In this document: positions 29,501-41,400 of the stretch, in pieces
Position numbering within the stretch: the first letter of the stretch is position 1
How the letters are laid out: each line of letters starts with the position of its first letter
NCBI GenBank assembly: GCA_037178625.1
Contig: CM074137.1
Span: forward strand, 2,480,001 to 2,544,000
Origin: Skeletonema tropicum
Taxonomy: Eukaryota > Bacillariophyta > Thalassiosirophyceae > Thalassiosirales > Thalassiosiraceae
Direction of reading: 5' to 3'
DNA length: 64,000 nucleotides
Notes under the pieces: model-generated
The model's database searches: none
Seen by the model: only the letters and a program-made list of their open reading frames with translations
What the model was told of the DNA's origin: nothing
Made by a program: the position numbers and the translations under genes

Positions 29501-30104
29501 GTAGTCCACCGTAATTGTTGCGTGCACAATGACCGCGGCGGTTGCAAGAGGATGACAACAGTCTCGTTCGAACTCTTCTCGTCATAGTATTGTTGCTGTG
29601 TCCGCTATTAAGGTCCTCCGATACCACCCCCTCTATTAATTGTTGGTGGTCTTGCATTATTTGCACTCCGCTGCTGAAAGTGGACAGTGTCGATGCCGAT
29701 ACCACAGGCTGAGACATACTACTATCTTCATCATATGATAGGTCACCAATTTGATGATTCGTTGGTACACCGTCTGCAGATGGGACATCAAGCGAGGAAT
29801 CCAACGCCATTGTCATTTTCTCCATGTGTGACGGACACAAAATAATAGACTTTGATGCACCTGTTGGTGGTGGCATTATCGGGGTTGCTACTAATGCTGT
29901 CGTCTCCTCTCTCATCACAGACGCCTCTGCTACCAATGATGAGCGTCTATGAGTATTGCTACTAGGATTCATTGCAGTTATCAACAATGATTCCGTATGG
30001 CAAGGGGCAGGACAGCTAGTATGGTCCTCCGGGGCGGCTTTCGCGGAATGTTTTTCGGAGTCGACCATGTCGTCCATTGCGCATGCGCAGGAGAAAGAAA
30101 CCAT
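26525..30104 (-). CDS. PT/PS-rich membrane protein with C-terminal PDZ domain (1072 aa, three exons)
   Basis: Exons 30104-28663, 28470-28368 and 28198-26525; introns of 192 and 169 bp have GTAAGT and GTAAGG donors and keep phase. The N-terminus (~1-205) is Ser/Thr-rich and probably cytoplasmic. A hydrophobic segment (207-226, VLPILIMSLCWISSAAANVF) could be a signal anchor, or a signal peptide if translation starts later. Thr-rich and Cys-containing sequence follows, then long runs of P-T-x-x-P and P-S-x-S-P repeats. Next come an ordered domain (VLIEKEPTSITLNKRAS ... EYISELQKEGQGSFGT), a membrane span (~788-810, YIIAGAVGGVLLLFAIVGGVYY), a basic stop, a disordered tail and a PDZ domain (~985-1065: GVLGIVIDNPS ... 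GRVHVGDLLMSVDEVDCRGM). I infer a wall- or matrix-facing stalk coupled to a cytoplasmic peptide-binding module. Confidence 0.85.
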
Positions 30105-31117
30105 GATAGAGAGTATTTGAATATTTGGTGTTGGATACTTGCTGTCGCTCTCTATTTTGATTAGTTTTCAATGATATGGGTAGCTGCGATTGAGGAGAAT
30201 ACCAACAATACGATTGATCGCAATGTCAGCATGACCACGAGTACAATACGGCGCAGTAAGTAGGCAGGGCTCTCGCTATACACCTCCAATATTTCATGAT
30301 GCAAGACTGGTCTTGCACAAAAACCAACAAAACCTTTGGCAAACAAGAGTCGTCCGTTCAGGTCGTTCTTGTCGTTTCGTTCCCGTTTTGGATTTTCGGG
30401 AGTAAAAAATGAATTCCTTTCGTGGACCGAGTCCTGAATAATTGATTGTCGGACAGGGGGTGAAAAGGGAGACTCTCTTCCTCATCAAGATGATGCCAAT
30501 AAAGGCCAAAAGTGCTTCTAAGAAGATTGGGGAACGAATGGGATGGCGCCTATATATCTATCTTGGATCCTTCAATCACGATTGCTTGATACTTATAGTT
30601 TAAATACCCATAGCGGAGCCTGTTCATGTTTCAATATAACTTATGCAGATACTTATATTATTGTTGAAGAGAGAAGAATCTCTTCCTCGAAGAAGTCACA
30701 GGGGACTAACTGGCGCCTTTCACGTAGAGAAGGGAAACTTTGCACACTTCCATGATTGACTTGTCGTTATAGATACTGAGACTCTGTGCGTCTCTCTCTC
30801 TTTCTCTGTGTTCGTCGTCGAACGAAGTCTGTTAAAAATACGCTTCCTTCCTAAAATGCATGAAACGTAGAGCAAGCATAGGTAAAGAAGCAAGATATAA
30901 GAAATATTATCTAACTTTAATAACCATTGCACATTCCTTCTATTATTGGTGATTGTTCTCCAAGTGAAAAAAAGGCAGCTGCATCGTCAGTACTATTGTT
31001 ATAAACCCTCCCCTTCTACTCCAATTCTACACATCATCCCCCCCTCTCTAAACCTAACCCAATCCATCCCACCACACCCAGCTCACACACCCCACCATCC
31101 CCAAAACAGGTAACATA
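30105..31117. other. intergenic, about 1 kb
   Basis: Upstream of the PT/PDZ gene and downstream of the complex III gene. It holds a C-rich stretch (31005-31100) and a CT run near 30790. No convincing coding region. Confidence 0.5.
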
Positions 31118-31435
31118 TTACTTCAACTTTTTAAATGCCTGCGGAGCAACACAATGATCCACACAATGCAAAAAGTCAAAATACCAAGCCTCACAATCCC
31201 CCTCTCCTAATTTGGCAATGCGATCTTTGCAAGCTTCATATGCCTTGGTTTCGACGGGGCAATGCTTGGCACAGGAGGCTTTGAGGGCCGGTAGGTGGTC
31301 GACAATTTCTTCTTCTGACTGTTGGTGGTTTTGTTATTTAGTAATGACGTGTGTTGTGTTTTTTTTTGTGTATGAGTGTGCACAAGTGTTGGAAAAGGTG
31401 TAATTAATTTTGTGCAGCATCGAATTCACCGCCAT
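31118..31435 (-). CDS. mitochondrial complex III hinge protein (cytochrome bc1 subunit 6)
   Basis: The main exon 31318-31118 encodes SEEEIVDHLPALKASCAKHC, then KAYEACKDRI, GDCEAWYFDFLHCVDHC and VAPQAFKKLK. The paired cysteines, the CEAWYFD block and the VAP.xF.xLK end are diagnostic of the UQCRH/QCR6 hinge protein, which binds cytochrome c1 on the intermembrane-space side. A CAACAG acceptor precedes the exon. A tiny first exon ATGGCG (31435-31430) with donor GTGAAT and a 111 bp intron would give 69 residues starting MASEEE. That exon is inferred from phase and is the weakest part of the model. The length fits the family. Confidence 0.85.
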
Positions 31436-32273
31436 CGTCACATCAGAGCCATGTATATTTGATTCATTTCACGTCAATAGGTATAGGTAACAACAAAAAG
31501 AAGCGAGAGTATGTGGTTAGAAAATGACAATCAATTGAATCGACCAACTGGCGATCAAAAATAAGAGAGCCGTGAATTCTCAGACACTTTTCGCCGGCCA
31601 CACACGATGACGATATATCACTCCAATTATCTGTCCCTCCCATCAAATTTTCTTTAGTATCCCGGCCCAGTACACAAGAGCAATCAGGTGCAGCCAGATT
31701 GGGGCATAGGGTCACCAATCACAACCCCAGAATAAAAAAAGTGGCCCGCCAACGCCTCATTATTGAAAGTGCATCAACAACCTCCCTCTGTTATGTAGAA
31801 GACCCAGCTCGCTACCGCCTCCCTCACGGAAATGACCAAAATTTATCGAACCAAACAACCACATCAGCTATATCCGAAGTAGCCCGTTGGGGCTACTAGA
31901 GAGAGAACGCACCATGGTGGAAAACAGTTTGCGAGAGGCGTTGGAAAAGGTTGTGAGTTGTGAGGGGGGGTTTTGGAGAAGGTCAGACCATCAGACCAAA
32001 AATAAATCCCTGGGATCGAGAGGGGTACAAGTCATTTGTCAGCGAAAAGTAGCTTCATCTTGTATGAAGAAGAGGGGTATAAACTTTCGACTATAGAGGG
32101 TACATAGAGGCACAATTGGGGGGACAGTTCGAGAGCGACTCAGCTCTCAGCTCGCAACTCGCAACACACAAACACAAACACAATCACGATGACAACGTCG
32201 ACGCTATCCTATGCCATCGCATTGATCTACTAGAGCTCAAACACCACCATTATTCGCAGCCAATCAACATAAC
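31436..32273. other. divergent intergenic region
   Basis: Lies between the start of the complex III gene (minus) and the 2OG dioxygenase (plus), so it probably holds both promoters. Several short frames look random. Confidence 0.5.
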
Positions 32274-33122
32274 ATGGCGAAGAAGAAATCAGCTACACGC
32301 AATGTGCAACCCACACCATCGGGAGCAGCAACCAAAAACAAGGGCAGTTCCAATAAAGACAGATTATTTCCACAAACACTCCTCAACAATAACAAACATG
32401 AAACTCATAATCGCCAACATCTCCACCTCGAAGATCTAATTCCAAACGCAGTCTTCGTGGCACGAAATGCACTCTCATCCAAAGAATGCGAAGATTGGAT
32501 CAAATATGCAGAGAATAGTGGATGGGATACTGTAGCTCATCCAGCCACAAAATGGATTGCTCATCGAGAATGCAGCCGTCTTCAAAAGAATGATTGGACC
32601 ATGGCACATCGTCTATTTAGGAGAATAGAGCAAATTGTGATGGAGGCATCGAAACAACTTGATATATTTGACAAAAGTACTAGAGCCAACAACTCATCGT
32701 ATAATAATAATGCAAACAAGACGTACCAACCTATCACATGCAATCCAAATTTACGATTGTACAAATATACGAAAGGACAATGGTTTGGAAAGCATATAGA
32801 CGACACAAACAAAATTGATTGGAGAGGCGTCGATACACCTTATTCCGCAACAGATGTGGCGGAGACTCATACAGAGATTACCGTCTTGTTCTACTTGTCA
32901 ACTTGCAAAGGGGGGGCTACACGATTTCATTTGCCGAATAGCACCAAGAAGATGAAGAAGGACAGAGGTAGTAGTAATGATGGATCAGTTGCTTACACAC
33001 CCACTCAAGGAGCGGTGCTGTTGCATGTTCATGGAGACAATTGCTTGGAACATGAAGCAGAGCCAGTTACAGATGGGATAAAGTATGTGTTGCGGACTGA
33101 CATTGTGTACGGCATCATGTGA
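32274..33122 (+). CDS. 2OG-Fe(II) dioxygenase, prolyl 4-hydroxylase-like (282 aa)
   Basis: The ATG at 32274 is in a good context (AACATGGCG). A basic, disordered N-terminus (~1-50) precedes a double-stranded beta-helix oxygenase domain: FVARNALSSKECEDWIKYAE, then NPNLRLYKYTKGQWFGKHID with the H-x-D pair, a beta-strand region (HTEITVLFYLST), GGATRFHLP, GAVLLHVHGDNCLEHEAEPV with the distal His, and KYVLRTDIVY with the 2-oxoglutarate-binding Arg. These match the P4Hc-type family, which hydroxylates proline or other protein residues. There is no signal peptide, so a nuclear or cytosolic site is likely; the substrate cannot be told from sequence. Confidence 0.85.
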   Translation: MAKKKSATRNVQPTPSGAATKNKGSSNKDRLFPQTLLNNNKHETHNRQHLHLEDLIPNAVFVARNALSSKECEDWIKYAENSGWDTVAHPATKWIAHRECSRLQKNDWTMAHRLFRRIEQIVMEASKQLDIFDKSTRANNSSYNNNANKTYQPITCNPNLRLYKYTKGQWFGKHIDDTNKIDWRGVDTPYSATDVAETHTEITVLFYLSTCKGGATRFHLPNSTKKMKKDRGSSNDGSVAYTPTQGAVLLHVHGDNCLEHEAEPVTDGIKYVLRTDIVYGIM

Positions 33123-33231
33123 CACTTAAAGTTATAATATATATTCGCTCTGAAGTCATCTGAAGTTTTATCTCGTTTGAATTTCACTGTAGTAAACTTT
33201 TTTTTGAGTTCACACAATTGAATTCAACCAA

Positions 33232-33996
33232 TCATCGTGGTAGAATCCCATTGATGATCAAAGTCTTTGCAAATTTTCCCTTGACATCCCAATAAATCAA
33301 CATCAAAGGACCATACAAAGTAGAATAGTAAATGAACCCATTCAACCTCTTGGTATCAATGTGTAAGTCTTCAAATAAAGTAATCACAAACAGACAAAAG
33401 AACGAAATGATCACCGCAGCAAATGGATAAATGGGCAAGTGTCTGCACAATGATTTGAGTAGTTGACCAAGAAAGTATTTGTTACTCCATACCGATGAAG
33501 AAGAAGTTGTTGTATTGCTGCCATTAGTATTGTTGGTAGTTATTTCACTACTGCTGCTTTTCTTTGCCGCACATGATGCATAATTGTGAACTACTATCCG
33601 TCGACAATCCCACCATAGACATACAAGAAATGTGATAATAGCCGCAACGATGCGTGGTATGTGAAACAATCCTCCATGGGCTTTACTCCACTTGAATAAT
33701 GCCTCGCCACTAGTACTACTACTGAAGTGAGCGAATAGATTGATTAGGGCTACAATGAGACTTAGAATGTGTAGAGTCCATGAGAATCTTTTTGTGTATC
33801 GAAGAAGCAAGCGAAGAATAAAGGACCGTCGTTGCTGTTGATTGTTGGTAATCGAGATACTACTACTGGTGGTGCCGTCATTAGTATTATTCACAAGAAG
33901 ACATTCGGTAGCCACAAAGGTGACGAAGATCGAGTTCATCAACTCTATTAGCATGATTTTTTGAGATCTTTCATACATACGCAAAAACAGTGCCAT
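33232..33996 (-). CDS. multispan membrane protein of unknown function (254 aa)
   Basis: I chose the ATG at 33996 (MALFLRMYERSQKIM) because the frame upstream has only a TTG. Hydrophobic segments lie at about residues 16-34, 75-95 (WTLHILSLIVALINLFAHF), 115-135 (IPRIVAAIITFLVCLWW), 190-212 (PFAAVIISFFCLFVITLF) and possibly near the end (YYSTLYGPLMLIYW). Ser/Thr/Asn-rich loops (TTNNTNGSNTTTSSSS) separate them, with some N-glycosylation sites. The family is not recognised. Confidence 0.65.
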   Translation of the reverse strand: MALFLRMYERSQKIMLIELMNSIFVTFVATECLLVNNTNDGTTSSSISITNNQQQRRSFILRLLLRYTKRFSWTLHILSLIVALINLFAHFSSSTSGEALFKWSKAHGGLFHIPRIVAAIITFLVCLWWDCRRIVVHNYASCAAKKSSSSEITTNNTNGSNTTTSSSSVWSNKYFLGQLLKSLCRHLPIYPFAAVIISFFCLFVITLFEDLHIDTKRLNGFIYYSTLYGPLMLIYWDVKGKFAKTLIINGILPR

Positions 33997-35419
33997 CAAA
34001 AACTCGATTGATTCAATTCTGACAGCTGGACTACACAACCGAACTTAGTGTCCTGCAGAGAGTAAGTAGGCCGTAGGGGCGAATAGTTCAGGTAGGAGCG
34101 GAGGGGCTCTCTCTCAGTCTCTCTCTCTCTCTCTTCTCTCTCTGAGAACCTCTTCATGATAGCAAGAATAGAGGGCTCGCTGTTCTGAACAAGTTTATTC
34201 CTTGCAGAGGTCGCCAGATCATCAAGGTTACTATCTCTTCTTCGATGATAACATTCATCCGTAGTGGGAAGGTAACAGGCAGAGAAGTTGGGAAAGATTG
34301 ATGGAGCGACGAAGCTTTTCCAACTTGGCCATGGCCTCATTACGACTGAGGTGCTTCGCAACAGCAGGATTAAAGATACTGGCGCCCTCGAACAACTCAG
34401 TGGCGATGAACCCGTCACCTCCCTCGACAAACAAGCGTTCATTGAAATACTTAATAGCTGGAGCAACTGCTGAAAGCTACGTCACAGCTTCCCTCGGCTG
34501 GGGTGATAGATGGCCTGTGATGCTCCTGTGATGGCGTTGTCATTTTCATGATTCATGATGAAAAAGGAGGGTAAGAGAAGGAAGGAAGAGCGAAATGGGA
34601 GGAAATAGGTCTGCTGGGGAAGACAAGAATTTAGTGCGCGGCCGCACTGGCGCACTAGAATCAAAAGCCTAGAGGTACTTGCACTACTAACTAACTACCT
34701 CTGCTCTCTCTCATTATGTATTTAGATGTACGTTTTACCAATATGTCACACTAAAGAAGGAACTAGTACAAAACTAAAACAAAAAGAGACTTTCAACCGA
34801 GAGGAGTCTTCTCTCTCCAGATACATAGTCTCACAAAGCAACTGTCCCACAACTTCAAGAATCAGTGACTGGACCAACATCGACTTGACTGGATAAGTTT
34901 TACAAGGATGCGCTACTTTCCTTTGCACTTGCATGCCCCAAACTGTATACCTCTCTGTTATGCAATGACTTTGTTGTTGCTGTCAGTGTAGTACCTATAT
35001 CACATTTTCTCGGTGAATCAATACTGGAGTAGTCTTCCTCCATCCTCACTCACATCACTTCCTATTTTTCCAACCACCACAACTGTCATGTATCCAACCC
35101 TCCACAGCTACTTCGTGTTGCGCCTGAAACGAACGATCAATTAGACAATTAGACAACTCTGTCCATTGAAGATGAGGTAGACGAAGAAGCTATGGCTCGA
35201 CTATCTGCTGTACTATCGAGCTCTGAGCACCATACAAGGCGCAGCATCAGCTTGAGGCATCCCCGATGGATTCACTTGCTTGCTTTTCAATCAGTTCCGC
35301 GCTATTTCCGATGAGAAATCTACGTAGGAATTGGTAATATCTTCCGATAAAAAATTCCATTCCTAGCCAAATTTGCTCGGCTCATCACCAACATTGTCGA
35401 AGTTTTGACGTTGATCACC
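33997..35419. other. intergenic, about 1.4 kb, no gene seen
   Basis: Contains a (TC)n tract at about 34110-34142. Frames at 34288-34531 look partly ordered but have no recognisable motif. The right end holds TCTACGTAGGAATTGGTA at 35319-35336, a reversed copy of the recurrent promoter motif, ~90 bases before the giant repeat gene. Confidence 0.45.
35317..35334 (-). promoter_or_regulatory. recurrent motif, reversed copy (TACCAATTCCTACGTAGA)
   Basis: Same core AATTCCTACGTA as at 18527, placed ~90-100 bases upstream of the ATG at 35420. Regulatory role inferred. Confidence 0.4.
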
Positions 35420-38400
35420 ATGAACTTCATCACACCACTCCTTCATTATTTGAGCAGCGCCCTTGGTGTTGTTACGGGCCCCACCGCTTATGGTGGGGCC
35501 CGTGGCGATGACGGGCCCTGCCCTGCTGCCTGTCATCATTCCGCAAGCAATGAACATCCTCCGTCACTGAGGAGCCCGGAAAAAAATGACGGCGCGGATC
35601 AGTCCAAGGCATCGTGTGATGATAAATCATCCTCGTCAACGTCTAGATGGGCTGTATCCAACAGAAAATACAAAAGCACGAAGAAAAAAGCCAAACATTT
35701 CCGTCAACGCACGAGTAAACAAAACGATATTCATATTACAGCCAAGAAGTCCTCATCTTCTTCAACACTTGATTGGATAAAGTTCATCATCCAGCAGCTC
35801 TGTTTATTATTCATTTTCAGCAATTGCATCCAATGTGTTCAAGCATCATCATCCGGTGGCAATGCAGCAGCAGCTGCATCAACATCCGGTATTGCAGTAG
35901 TAGCAGCAGCTGCGGCAGGCTCTCTAGCAAACACGATTCGAAAGAGAGCGGGCACGAACAATGATTCTACTCCACGACGCACAAAGAGGAGACGCACCAA
36001 AAATGAAAGTAATCATCCAGCAATAGTCTTTCTTGAAAAGTGTGGTGCAAGCAAATCTTTGTTAGAAGCTGCGATTAATTTGTTGAAGAGTGATGACAAC
36101 AACGCTATTCAGAAAGTGATAGTCAATCTTTTGAATCTCCTCGGCAATGACATCGTTGGAGCAGATGAATTGAAACAGCAATTTATTTCATTGAAAGAAC
36201 AATTGTACTCTGCATTCATGGATATATCTGGTGCTGAGTATGAAGGCCGGATCAACTTTGGAGACTGTTTGTCGCTGGATACAGCGTTATTGATTCTAAA
36301 GCACTACGCACCTGACAGCTGTGTTGGAATGGTATGTGAAGGATTACGCAATCTAATTTGGAGAGGGAATGTGTGCATTCTTCAATTTCTATTAGTGCTG
36401 CCGCGTTCACTCCATAAAGAAGCAGGAGGAGGTGACTGGACAAACGAAATGTTCAACGCAATTGGCGCTCGTATAAAGTTTGTTGATATGCTCCTTCTCG
36501 CACCAAAGAACAAAAAGACATTCGCCCAGGAATTTCGGAGCTTTGCCACCAAGCACGGAGTGACTACGAGTGATTTGAAATTGGTTACCTTCATCTTTCA
36601 TGCCATGCATATCAAGTTTTATCAGCTCGTGAATGGTAATTCAAATGCAACTCTAACTGTTGTATGTGCTTCAGCAGAGACTCATAAAAGTTGGTTTGAT
36701 CGTTGCAGTGAATTCAAAAATGAGGTGGTTGATAATTTAGGGCGACTCCCGCATGGTGAGCAGATTGCAGCGAGAAGATTGGCGAATATATTACAATATC
36801 CTGACGAAGCTCTCGAAAAGATCAGCGAGCAACTCCTTCGGGCATACTCAGCTGTTGCTGCGGTGGTTGCTGACTTCCACGTCCCTGCACTTGAGGATGG
36901 ATCTAAAATTGCCCAGCGCTTCGCTGGCAGAATAGATATGACTAATGACGAAAAAGAAGCATTGTTGAACACCATCAGGGAATCATGTCGAAAGGGTGGT
37001 CGAAAGTCTGCTGAAATGCTAGAAGAAGCAGCAGATCTGGTATTGCAACTAAGAGAAGAAGGTTTTTGCGACTCATATAAAGAAGCTTTGGCCTTGCTGG
37101 AGTTTATCCTTGGCAAGAATTATCGAAAACGTTGGGAAGCGACACAGATGGCACCTGCTGTAATAGCTTTTGTGAAAGATCAACGCGAGTTCCTCGGCAA
37201 GTGCAATTCGGATGAAGAAACTCTTGCAGCGATTGAGCATGAATTTGGTAAAAATTATGTTCGAGTGTGGGTGAAGCTTGCAAAGGATGCGACTGCATTT
37301 GTGATAGAGCAACGAAAGCAGGGCAAGTGTATGAAGAACAAAGAGGCAATTGCAGCGATCAAGGAGGAGTTTTCCGAGAATCATGCCCGAGCGTGGGAAT
37401 TGAAATTTATGATACCGATTGCAACAGATTTCATCAAAGATCGACGAAAGGAGGGCAAATGCGAGACGTTTGACTTGGCTTTTGCGGCGATTCAGGAAGA
37501 ATTTGGGATGAGTTATGCTCAAGCGTGGGAATCAACGCAGATGAAATCAATTGCAGCAGATTTCATCAAAAAGCAACGTGCCAATGGCAAGTGTGAGACG
37601 TTTCAAGAAGCTTTTGCGGCGATTCAGGAAGAATTTGGGATGAGTTATGCTCAAGCGTGGGAATGTACGCAGATGAAATCAATTGCAGCAGATTTCATCA
37701 AAAAGCAACGTGCCAATGGCAAGTGTGAGACGTTTCAAGAAGCTTTTGCGGCGATTCAGGAAGAATTTGGGATGAGTTATGCTCAAGCGTGGGAATGTAC
37801 GCAGATGAAATCAATTGCAGCAGATTTCATCAAAAAGCAACGTGCCAATGGTATGTTTGAGACGTTTCAAGAAGCTTTTGCGGCGATTCAGGAAGAATTT
37901 GGTCTGAGTTATGCTCGAGCGTGGGAATGTACGCAGATGATACCGATTGCAACAGATTTCATCAAAAAGCAACGTGCCAATGGCAAGTGTGAGACGTTTC
38001 AAGAAGCTTTTGCGGCGATTCAGGAAGAATTTGGGATGAGTTATGCTCAAGCGTGGGAATGTACGCAGATGAAATCAATTGCAGCAGATTTCATCAAAAA
38101 GCAACGTGCCAATGGCATTTGTGAGACGTTTCAAGAAGCTTTTGCGGCGATTCAGGAAGAATTTGGGATGAGTTATGCTCAAGCGTGGGAATATACGCAG
38201 ATGAAATCAATTGCAGCAGATTTCATCAAAAAGCAACGTGCCAATGGCAAGTGTGAGACGTTTCAAGAAGCTTTTGCGGCGATTCAGGAAGAATTTGGGA
38301 TGAGTTATGCTCAAGCGTGGGAATGTACGCAGATGATACCGATTGCGACAGATTTCATCGAAAAGCAACGTGCCAATGGCAAGTGTGAGACGTTTCAAGA

Positions 38401-41400
38401 AGCTTTTGCGGCGATTCAGGAAGAATTTGGGATGAGTTATGCTCAAGCGTGGGAATGTACGCAGATGAAATCAATTGCAGCAGATTTCATCAAAAAGCAA
38501 CGTGCCAATGGTATGTTTGAGACGTTTCAAGAAGCTTTTGCGGCGATTCAGGAAGAATTTGGTCTGAGTTATGCTCGAGCGTGGGAATGTACGCAGATGA
38601 TACCGATTGCGACAGATTTCATCGAAAAGCAACGTGCCAATGGTATGTTTGAGACGTTTCAAGAAGCTTTTGCGGCGATTCAGGAAGAATTTGGTCTGAG
38701 TTATGCTCGAGCGTGGGAATGTACGCAGATGATACCGATTGCGACAGATTTCATCGAAAAGCAACGTGCCAATGGCATTTGTGAGACGTTTCAAGAAGCT
38801 TTTGCGGCGATTCAGGAAGAATTTGGGATGAGTTATGCTCAAGCGTGGGAATCAACGCAGATGAAATCAATTGCAGCAGATTTCATCAAAAAGCAACGTG
38901 CCAATGGCATTTGTGAGACGTTTCAAGAAGCTTTTGCGGCGATTCAGGAAGAATTTGGGATGAGTTATGCTCAAGCGTGGGAATATACGCAGATGAAATC
39001 AATTGCAGCAGATTTCATCAAAAAGCAACGTGCCAATGGCAAGTGTGAGACGTTTCAAGAAGCTTTTGCGGCGATTCAGGAAGAATTTGGGATGAGTTAT
39101 GCTCAAGCGTGGGAATGTACGCAGATGAAATCAATTGCAGCAGATTTCATCAAAAAGCAACGTGCCAATGGCAAGTGTGAGACGTTTCAAGAAGCTTTTG
39201 CGGCGATTCAGGAAGAATTTGGGATGAGTTATGCTCAAGCGTGGGAATGTACGCAGATGAAATCAATTGCAGCAGATTTCATCAAAAAGCAACGTGCCAA
39301 TGGTATGTTTGAGACGTTTCAAGAAGCTTTTGCGGCGATTCAGGAAGAATTTGGTCTGAGTTATGCTCGAGCGTGGGAATGTACGCAGATGATACCGATT
39401 GCAACAGATTTCATCAAAAAGCAACGTGCCAATGGCAAGTGTGAGACGTTTCAAGAAGCTTTTGCGGCGATTCAGGAAGAATTTGGGATGAGTTATGCTC
39501 AAGCGTGGGAATGTACGCAGATGAAATCAATTGCAGCAGATTTCATCAAAAAGCAACGTGCCAATGGCATTTGTGAGACGTTTCAAGAAGCTTTTGCGGC
39601 GATTCAGGAAGAATTTGGGATGAGTTATGCTCAAGCGTGGGAATATACGCAGATGAAATCAATTGCAGCAGATTTCATCAAAAAGCAACGTGCCAATGGC
39701 AAGTGTGAGACGTTTCAAGAAGCTTTTGCGGTGATTCAGGAAGAATTTGGGATGAGTTATGCTCAAGCGTGGGAATGTACGCAGATGATACCGATTGCGA
39801 CAGATTTCATCGAAAAGCAACGTGCCAATGGCAAGTGTGAGGAGCATGACGATGCTATTGATGCGATCAAGGAAAGATATGGTGAAAGTTATGCTCGAGC
39901 GTGGGAATCAACGCAGATGGCACCGGTTGCGGCAGCTTTCATCAAAAAGCAACGTGCCAATGGCAAGTGCAAGGAAGATGACGAAGCTTTTGCGGCGATT
40001 CAGGAAGAATTTGGGATGAGTTATGCTCAAGCGTGGGAATGTACGCAGATGATACCGATTGCGACAGATTTCATCGAAAAGCAACGTGCCAATGGCAAGT
40101 GTGAGGAGCATGACGATGCTATTGATGCGATCAAGGAAAGATATGGTGAAAGTTATGCTCGAGCGTGGGAATCAACGCAGATGGCACCGGTTGCGGCAGC
40201 TTTCATCAAAAAGCAACGTGCCAATGGCAAGTGCAAGGAAGATGACGAAGCTTTTGCGGCGATTGAGGAAGAATTTGGACCTAACTTTGCTCGAGCGTGG
40301 GGAAAATATCGTATGGTACCGATTGCAGCAGCTTTCATTGAAAAGCAACGAAAGGAGGGCAAGTGTGAGGAGCATGACGATGCTATTGATGCGATCAAGG
40401 AAAGATATGGTGAAAATTATGCTCGAGCGTGGGAATCAACGCAGATGGCACCGGTTGCGGCAGCTTTCATCAAAAAGCAACGTGCCAATGGCAAGTGCAA
40501 GGAAGATGACGAAGCTTTTGCGGCGATTGAGGAAGAATTTGGACCTAACTTTGCTCGAGCGTGGGGAAAATATCGTATGGTACCGATTGCAGCAGCTTTC
40601 ATTGAAAAGCAACGAAAGGAGGGCAAGTGTGAGGAGCATGACGATGCTATTGATGCGATCAAGGAAAGATATGGTGAAAGTTATGCTCGAGCGTGGGAAT
40701 CAACGCAGATGGCACCGGTTGCGGCAGCTTTCATCAAAAAGCAACGTGCCAATGGCAAGTGCAAGGAAGATGACGAAGCTTTTGCGGCGATTGAGGAAGA
40801 ATTTGGACCTAACTTTGCTCGAGCGTGGGGAAAATATCGTATGGTACCGATTGCAGCAGCTTTCATTGAAAAGCAACGAAAGGAGGGCAAGTGTGAGGAG
40901 CATGACGATGCTATTGATGCGATCAAGGAAAGATATGGTGAAAATTATGCTCGAGCGTGGGAATCAACGCAGATGGCACCGGTTGCGGCAGCTTTCATCA
41001 AAAAGCAACGTGCCAATGGCAAGTGCAAGGAAGATGACGAAGCTTTTGCGGCGATTGAGGAAGAATTTGGACCTAACTTTGCTCGAGCGTGGGGAAAATA
41101 TCGTATGGTACCGATTGCAGCAGCTTTCATTGAAAAGCAACGAAAGGAGGGCAAGTGTGAGGAGCATGACGATGCTATTGATGCGATCAAGGAAAGATAT
41201 GGTGAAAGTTATGCTCGAGCGTGGGAATCAACGCAGATGGCACCGGTTGCGGCAGCTTTCATCAAAAAGCAACGTGCCAATGGCAAGTGCAAGGAAGATG
41301 ACGAAGCTTTTGCGGCGATTGAGGAAGAATTTGGACCTAACTTTGCTCGAGCGTGGGGAAAATATCGTATGGTACCGATTGCAGCAGCTTTCATTGAAAA

